From NCBI GenBank assembly GCA_035079385.1, contig JAVHKY010000001.1:7131501-7195500 (forward strand): a stretch of 64,000 nt of DNA, written 5' to 3'. The translations under genes and the position numbers were made by a program. The notes below the pieces were generated by a model that saw only the letters and a list, made by a program, of their open reading frames with translations, did not search any database and was not told where the DNA came from. Shown in pieces: positions 58,911 through 64,000 of the stretch. This DNA comes from Aspidiotus rigidus (Eukaryota > Arthropoda > Insecta > Hemiptera > Diaspididae). Each line of letters opens with the position of its first letter. The stretch's first letter is position 1.

Positions 58911-60946
58911 GAAATCAGCTAGTCTAAAAGAGAGAAAGAGAGGAATGTTGATGACGTCACAGGCAAATCTATAATGATGACTTCACGAACTACTGACGTA
59001 ACGGAGGGTGACGACGTCACTGATGACGTTACAAAAAGGTTTAAATGGGTGCCTCCATCCGCTATCGAAAATTCCCTAGTTTGGGACTGTGATTTTTCTT
59101 ATTAATGGCTTTACCGGCACCCCAGTAGTTCGATGAAAATCTGCGATCCCAAGTTCTAGTTGAACTCTCCCCCACCTCCTCCCAGCAAATTTGCAAGAAA
59201 TTCGCGACTCATCGGTTATTAGACTCGTACCAGACCAGGAATGAGAGCAAACAAGCGGAGGGAGTGAGTCTCCGATCGCTAGTCAACTTATTATACTAGA
59301 AAAGAGGTTTAAGCTAGTTGATGTTTTTCCACTATCGAAAATTATTTTGTCTTAACTGATAGCTGGACTGAGTAACCGTGTAAACTAAAAATATGATAGT
59401 TTTATTTCCTCCATTTTTCCAAGTTCGTTCGTTTTATTTTTCATATCTGTGCCTTCATCACTTTTCTCTCGATCTACCTCCACTTTTCTCTCTATTTCTT
59501 TTTTCAGGTCTTTCATTCGCGTGAAAATTGTTTCGTTGTCCAGGATTATCTCAACCTTTCTCAAAAAGTACGTACTTCCATTCCCCTCCTCATGCAGCGA
59601 TTCTTTCTGTTATGTCTCTCCCGGTCTGAGCAGCTTAATTTCTCCTAAATTCTTTTATTTTCACTCGTGGACTTGTCGTCGAAAAGAATTCATAACCAAA
59701 ATTCTGCTGTTTTCACTTCAATCAGACACGATTAATTTGGACTTCCTTACGTCCCATCTTTCTCGTCCAATTTTTCTTTGCATGAGTATTGAAAAATTTT
59801 ACAGTACTCGGATTTAAAACAATTTATTTTGGCTAGAGCCTTCCTAAAAGGTTCGACACTAACTTAAGATTCGTGTTTGGGCTTCAATATTCCGGTTGTA
59901 ATCTACTCTTCCAGAAGTACCTCCTATCCATCCGTCCGAGCGACTCCGGCCACGCTTGGCGGGGAATGTTGAAACATCGTTCACGGCTCATACTATTTCC
60001 ATTTCATTCCAACTTCTCTTCTTTTCCTAGTGTGAAATCCAAATGTAATGTACAGTCGGAGCAGAAAATTTCTAAGGTATTGTCTCATTTAAATCGTAAT
60101 CAATGCGGTTCAAAAGTCGATGAAAAAGAAATCAACCAAGCAAACCCATATCGTCGACATACATTCGGTTATATTTCGTCCATTAATATACGATGAAACG
60201 GAAATTTATTTTTGTATCAAGAATATACGTCCAGAAGTAAAAACCAATAAAAAGTCCCAACTTAAAAAGCTCTACTACAGTTTTGAAACATTATTTTTTA
60301 GAAATTTTTAGAGCTACCTATTCTTGGTCTTTAGAACAATAAACATTTATCCTGAACTTTTCGGAGAACAGTATTCGGTAGAAGAGGAGATTATCGGCGA
60401 CAAAATTTCTACTTTTTCGTTCTTATAATATTATATATTAGATAGAAAATGTTCAAAGAAAGAATTTCAGACGAAAGATTCAACAACGTAGTTCTTCAAG
60501 GCAAGTTTTCGTATTTTATCAATATATTCAACGTCAAAAAGAATTTCCGTACGCATTTTAGAAGTCAACGTTATCTAGAAAATATATTTGTCAACAATCG
60601 AAACTCCAATCTCGACTTTCATCCTTTTCTTTATCATTAAGAAGGGTAGACTAACTAATTGAAATACTCGATTCGATCTGTCTCATAAAAAGACACTTTC
60701 GACGTTGTCGTCGCCTGCAAGATGAGTTCTGAATGATCTCTAAGACCGACGCCTACGGAATACACAGACCAGTATAAGGGGAAAGGGAACGAAATTATAC
60801 GCACACCATCCGAATTTTGCCATTTTCTTACGTTACGCAATAAATACCTTAGGAATATTTGCTAGACGCCGGCTCTTTACCATTATGCAAAACTAACGCG
60901 CGAAACAAAAAAATCAAAATCCAACCGCATACTACGGAAATTTCCT
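58911..60946. other. Intron stretch just inside exon A, no gene seen
   Basis: Holds GATGACGTCAC-type words (58950-59030) and one copy of the dispersed GAGCGAGTGAG repeat (59230-59300). No further coding exon was recognised. Confidence 0.45.
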
Positions 60947-60948
60947 AC

Positions 60949-61432
60949 CTTGTTTCAGAATTTCGTCGTATATCTTATACGCCGCTGCGCAGTCTATACT
61001 CGGCGTTTGCGGTTTCCTCGATCCATCATCGAGGGATTTAGAGCGACCTCGAAAGCACGATGTATCCTTAGGCACCTCCAAGAAACAAGATACTCGGCGA
61101 ACATCTCCGGGACCGGAGTGAGCGGCAATCGAGGATGGCGAGTCTTTCGCCTTTCGTCCGCTCATCTTCTTGCCGATGTATTTGAGCAGATCCTGAATCG
61201 AGTGATTATACTTGGAAACGTCGTGGGGAGTGGGACTTCCGGGTCGCGAACTAATCGGCGTGGGCGACCGGCTGCAAGGAGAATGCGGCCGGCTACCGAC
61301 TGGTGAGTCAGATCTACGGTACAAGTTCATGATCGGCTTGAGTGATTCTTCCTGTGGCGGAGGAGTTATGTAAATAGCCGCCGACGGAGGACGTACTTTA
61401 TTCTCGGGCTCTCGATCCATCATCGAATGCAT
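60949..61432 (-). CDS. SNF4Agamma: AMPK gamma subunit, exon A (N-terminal extension)
   Basis: First readable exon: 161 codons plus one base. The ATG at 61432 is preceded nine bases upstream by an in-frame TAG, so translation most likely starts here (MHSMMDREPENK) or at the nearby Met codons. The protein is Ser/Pro-rich and disordered (SDSPVGSRPHSPCSRSPTPI, then SSRPGSPTP), with many SP/TP motifs. It is followed by HSIQDLLKYIGKKMSGRK, RSKSLDDG and AAYKIYDEILKQG. The donor GTAGGAAA follows CAAG (60948 on), leaving phase 1, which matches exon B 54 kb away. Long gamma isoforms in animals carry such variable N-terminal tails. An alternative is that the exon starts at an acceptor (CACTTAG just upstream) in a longer isoform. 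Confidence 0.82.
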
Positions 61433-62000
61433 CGCGTACTAAGTGTCTCTCGATCCAGACGACGCTATAAAATCGAAGATAGGTAAAGGAACGAAACCGG
61501 TTTTCATCGAGTAGACGAATACATCTGAATCATATTCTCGATTCCAATAGCTAGATCATACTCTAGCGCGAAATTTTGAAAATAATCTTTCAAGTTAACG
61601 AAAACAAGCAACGAAATAAATTCCGACGCAAGAGGTGATTCTCCTCACAAATGGCGAGAAAAAATTACACTCGTTATGTAAGGTAATAAATAAACCGACG
61701 AGATACGCGAAGTGTTCGTACATAATTATGTGTATTACTTTAAATTTATCAATTTTGGGTTTCCGAACTTTTTCTCACGCACAATAATAGACACCTTTGT
61801 GGGCAACGGCATTTTCGAAAACGTAGAGTCGACTGCGACTCCGGAGTGAACAGTTGCTGCAAAGTACTTCAAATACCACATTGTTAACCTAACATGTTGC
61901 TGCGGCGTTACTGTCAGACCTCACTAACGGAGCAATCGACACACGAGAACGTGAACGAGAGCGGCAACGCACGTTGCGGAAGAAAACGTTCGCGAATGAT
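61433..62000 (-). promoter_or_regulatory. SNF4Agamma: Probable 5' UTR / promoter zone of the exon A transcript
   Basis: Sequence immediately upstream of the exon A start on the minus strand. Around 61920-61990 it becomes conspicuously CpG-rich (ACGAGAACGTGAACGAGAGC, GGCAACGCACGTTGCGG) against an AT-rich background. No TATA box was assigned. The promoter role is inference from position and base composition. Confidence 0.3.
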
Positions 62001-63360
62001 TCTAAATAAGAATTATCGTTATCATACATGTTAGTGTACATGTTAGCATCAATGAAATTGTGATGTCTTATTCACAAAAGAAATGAGAAAAGCTCGAGCA
62101 ACTTTCGAACACGAAACCCTCTGAGTCAATGGGAAAAATTTTCTATCAACTGGGGGCATCAGGAAAGATCACCCGACGAAAGAAAATTTTTTCCGAGTTT
62201 CCAAAAACTTTTATAACTCGCAATAGCGGTCTCAGAGGATGTTGAATACCTACAGGTTTGTGCGTCCTCGATCATTTGTACGCACACAAGAATCTTCAAA
62301 ATATAAACCATTTTGTTTCCTTCGTCCAAACTCACATCTTCAAGATTCAAATTGTTGAACACAAGGCGGAAACTCCTTTACACTGAAATTCGAAGTCTAC
62401 GTGCGGCGGTGTGTATTTTGAGAGACGCTATATAAAATTATCATATTCCGGAATTCACGAGAGAAATAACTCGACAGAATAGCGAAATAATTCGAAGTTA
62501 TTTCGACGAACAATAATTTTCAAACTCTTCGAGGATCGTGATTCGAATTGAGAAATGTTAAATAAGTTTCGCGATAAAGGTCTTAACCTTTTTCGCATTA
62601 ATACTGAGTAAGAATTGAAGACGGCTGAGATTTGAAAAACAAGAAGGAAGAAGAAAAAAAAAAAATAGTCCAGATTCCCGAATTCGACGTATAATATAAT
62701 TTCGTTCCACGAGTACGATGTCGAGTTGACATAACTTATTTCCACCGAGGAAATAATAACAACTGCAATAACGAGAAAAATTCCTGATAAGATTAAGAAA
62801 GCTCCCAATTCGCTTCGCTCGTTATTCGCGGATCGAGTTTCTTTCGCCGAGAAATACGTTTTGTATATATACATAATAGAAAAAGAAGTGTCGCTGTTTC
62901 TCCGAGCAGTATTTCTCAACCTCAACATCGAGAATTTATTAATGAAATTCTTTCTTCGAGTCGTACTTCTTTGACTACGTTATTGAAAATTGCAACATGA
63001 ATTCATTTTCTTCAGTCTCACAATTCACTGATTTTGGTAATATCTTCTTTTGAAAGCCTACCGAGAAAATTAATATATGTACATTCAATTTTCCTGGGCA
63101 CTGGAAAGGAGCGGGTACGTTCGGCAAGAAACTTACTTTTAGAAAGTGTCCTGGCTTGATTGTAGAAGCGTGTAATTTGATTGTTTTTTATTCGAACGTG
63201 AATTGAAATTGAATAGAGAAAATTTTAACAAAAACTTGAATAAGACTTTTTGCTTTTGCGAACAGGCCTAGTTATCTACCGTTACATAGATGTATTCACC
63301 AGAATTATTGATTCATCGAATATAATCGATTTGATAAGTTAAGCTTTATTTTATTGATGA
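62001..63360. other. Upstream region, no gene seen
   Basis: No recognised exon. An open frame on the minus strand at 62455-62928 has no family resemblance. Confidence 0.4.
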
Positions 63361-63416
63361 ATTGACGGGCTCACTCACTTCGCTCGTTCACCCCCGTTCT
63401 TGGTCTAGTATACGTG

Positions 63417-63660
63417 TGGTGGCCTCTCAGTCAACATTGGAGTTCATGGTGCTAACAAAGAGAAGAAATGTTACAGCCATACCCCTCAAGGTCAAAGGCA
63501 CAAGGCTCTGCAAAATGAAATACCTTGGTATACATCTGGAAAAATACCTTAGCAGGGAATCGCATGTAGAAAAGATGTGCGAGAAAGACAAAAAGCTCGT
63601 CCCAAAGATTACCGCAGTAGTGCAAAACACACGGGTATAGCACCAAGGCGAAATGAACAA
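63417..63660 (+). pseudogene. Non-LTR retrotransposon RT fragment
   Basis: The frame reads STLEFMVLTKRRNVTAIPL, KVKGTRLCKMKYLGIHLEKY and LSRESHVEKMCEKDKKL. This is the post-palm region of Jockey/R1-like reverse transcriptases (LTKRRK...YLGI.LD..LSW..HV). It differs from the 8-kb relic. It stops at 63638, and downstream to the window end only doubtful continuation (ETFIYFEV, MKRWKQEYQ) is seen. One copy of the dispersed GCTCACTCACTTCGCTCG repeat directly precedes it. Confidence 0.65.
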
Positions 63661-64000
63661 TGCTAGAAGGCACGCTGATTGCCTTTATGAAACATTTATT
63701 TATTTTGAAGTACTTGAAGTGCCGTCCACTGGTAGTACTGTCTTCGCCCACCGACAACGAAAGAGTGGCAAAGCACGTGGACTGATTGTACCGGACAGTC
63801 TCATAGATCCCGGCCACGATAATATGTGACTGCGTACTTATGCGCTACAAGTTGGCTGCCAGGAGCATTCTACAACTGCAAAGGAACCAAACAGCCACAC
63901 GCTGTTGAGGAAGCCACCAGTCCGAATGGGAGATGTGTGGACTGTATCGGCGTTTGGGGCAATGAAGAGATGGAAACAGGAATACCAAGAGTGTGAACAT

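Larger units (their letters stand above)
6508..60948 (-). other. SNF4Agamma: AMPK gamma giant intron (54,441 bases)
   Basis: Interval between the donor of exon A (GTAGG, 60948-60944) and the acceptor of exon B (AG, 6509-6508). Exon A ends in phase 1 and exon B begins in phase 1, so the two can be joined directly to give ILKQGALLKR. Nearly all recognisable content is mobile DNA on both strands. Additional alternative first exons could be hidden here, since the fly orthologue has several promoters, but none could be supported from sequence alone. Confidence 0.75.

Noticed and set aside
59449..60311. Series of plus-strand open frames up to 122 codons
   Set aside because: Phe/Ser-rich, low-complexity translations of pyrimidine-rich DNA; no splice signals or family wording.
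62455..62928. 157-codon minus-strand open frame upstream of exon A
   Set aside because: No family resemblance, no splice-phase match to exon A, and composition typical of random AT-rich frames.

Overview
This 64-kb window looks like insect nuclear DNA. It is AT-rich and intron-dominated, has eukaryotic splice signals, and is full of animal-type transposable elements. Its one recognisable host gene is the gamma (regulatory) subunit of AMP-activated protein kinase (AMPK), called SNF4Agamma/loechrig in Drosophila. The gene runs on the minus strand, from about 61.4 kb down to the left edge. Four coding exons can be read, and their splice sites and phases agree at every junction: exon A 61432-60949, exon B 6507-6377, a 49-base microexon C 739-691, and exon D 594-457. 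Exon D begins the first CBS repeat; the remaining CBS exons must lie beyond position 1. The insect assignment rests on the wording of these exons and on the mix of repeats. I cannot name the order.

The rest is mostly intron, chiefly one 54.4-kb intron between exons A and B, filled with mobile DNA. From left to right: a broken DIRS-type retrotransposon (1996-3505) with nearby inverted repeats; an R1/Jockey-like non-LTR relic (8.0-9.1 kb); a 419-bp foldback element (10.26-10.68 kb); nested inverted repeats around a nonautonomous hAT element (10.7-18.4 kb); three Penelope-like element (PLE) relics (21.0-22.3, 23.7-25.85 and 26.2-26.6 kb); an inverted second copy of the hAT element (31.19-32.57 kb); a possible nested coiled-coil exon (34.3-34.6 kb); a hAT MITE with target-site duplication (36.4-36.8 kb); a foldback MITE (40.0-40.6 kb); a ZBED5-like hAT transposase relic (40.6-41.4 kb); a nearly full-length PLE (41.4-44.3 kb) and a 5'-truncated sister (47.6-48.5 kb); a 2.1-kb element with about 300-bp inverted termini and a broken gene (49.85-51.96 kb); a 45-bp minisatellite (52.2-52.55 kb); a ~108-bp tandem repeat (55.2-55.7 kb); a 2.6-kb foldback element built of tandem repeats (55.7-58.4 kb); and a second non-LTR relic (63.4 kb).

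The most notable signal is a 57-nt motif in the pseudo-LTRs of the 41-48 kb PLE family, present three times. It has the conserved core and stem layout of a type I hammerhead ribozyme. It sits just downstream of a CCAAT/TATA promoter pair and just upstream of an AATAAA signal. A decayed version with the same architecture occurs at the end of a second PLE family near 23.7 kb. A second candidate novelty is the long-TIR element at 49.85 kb, which encloses remnants of a widespread but uncharacterised repeat-associated protein family.
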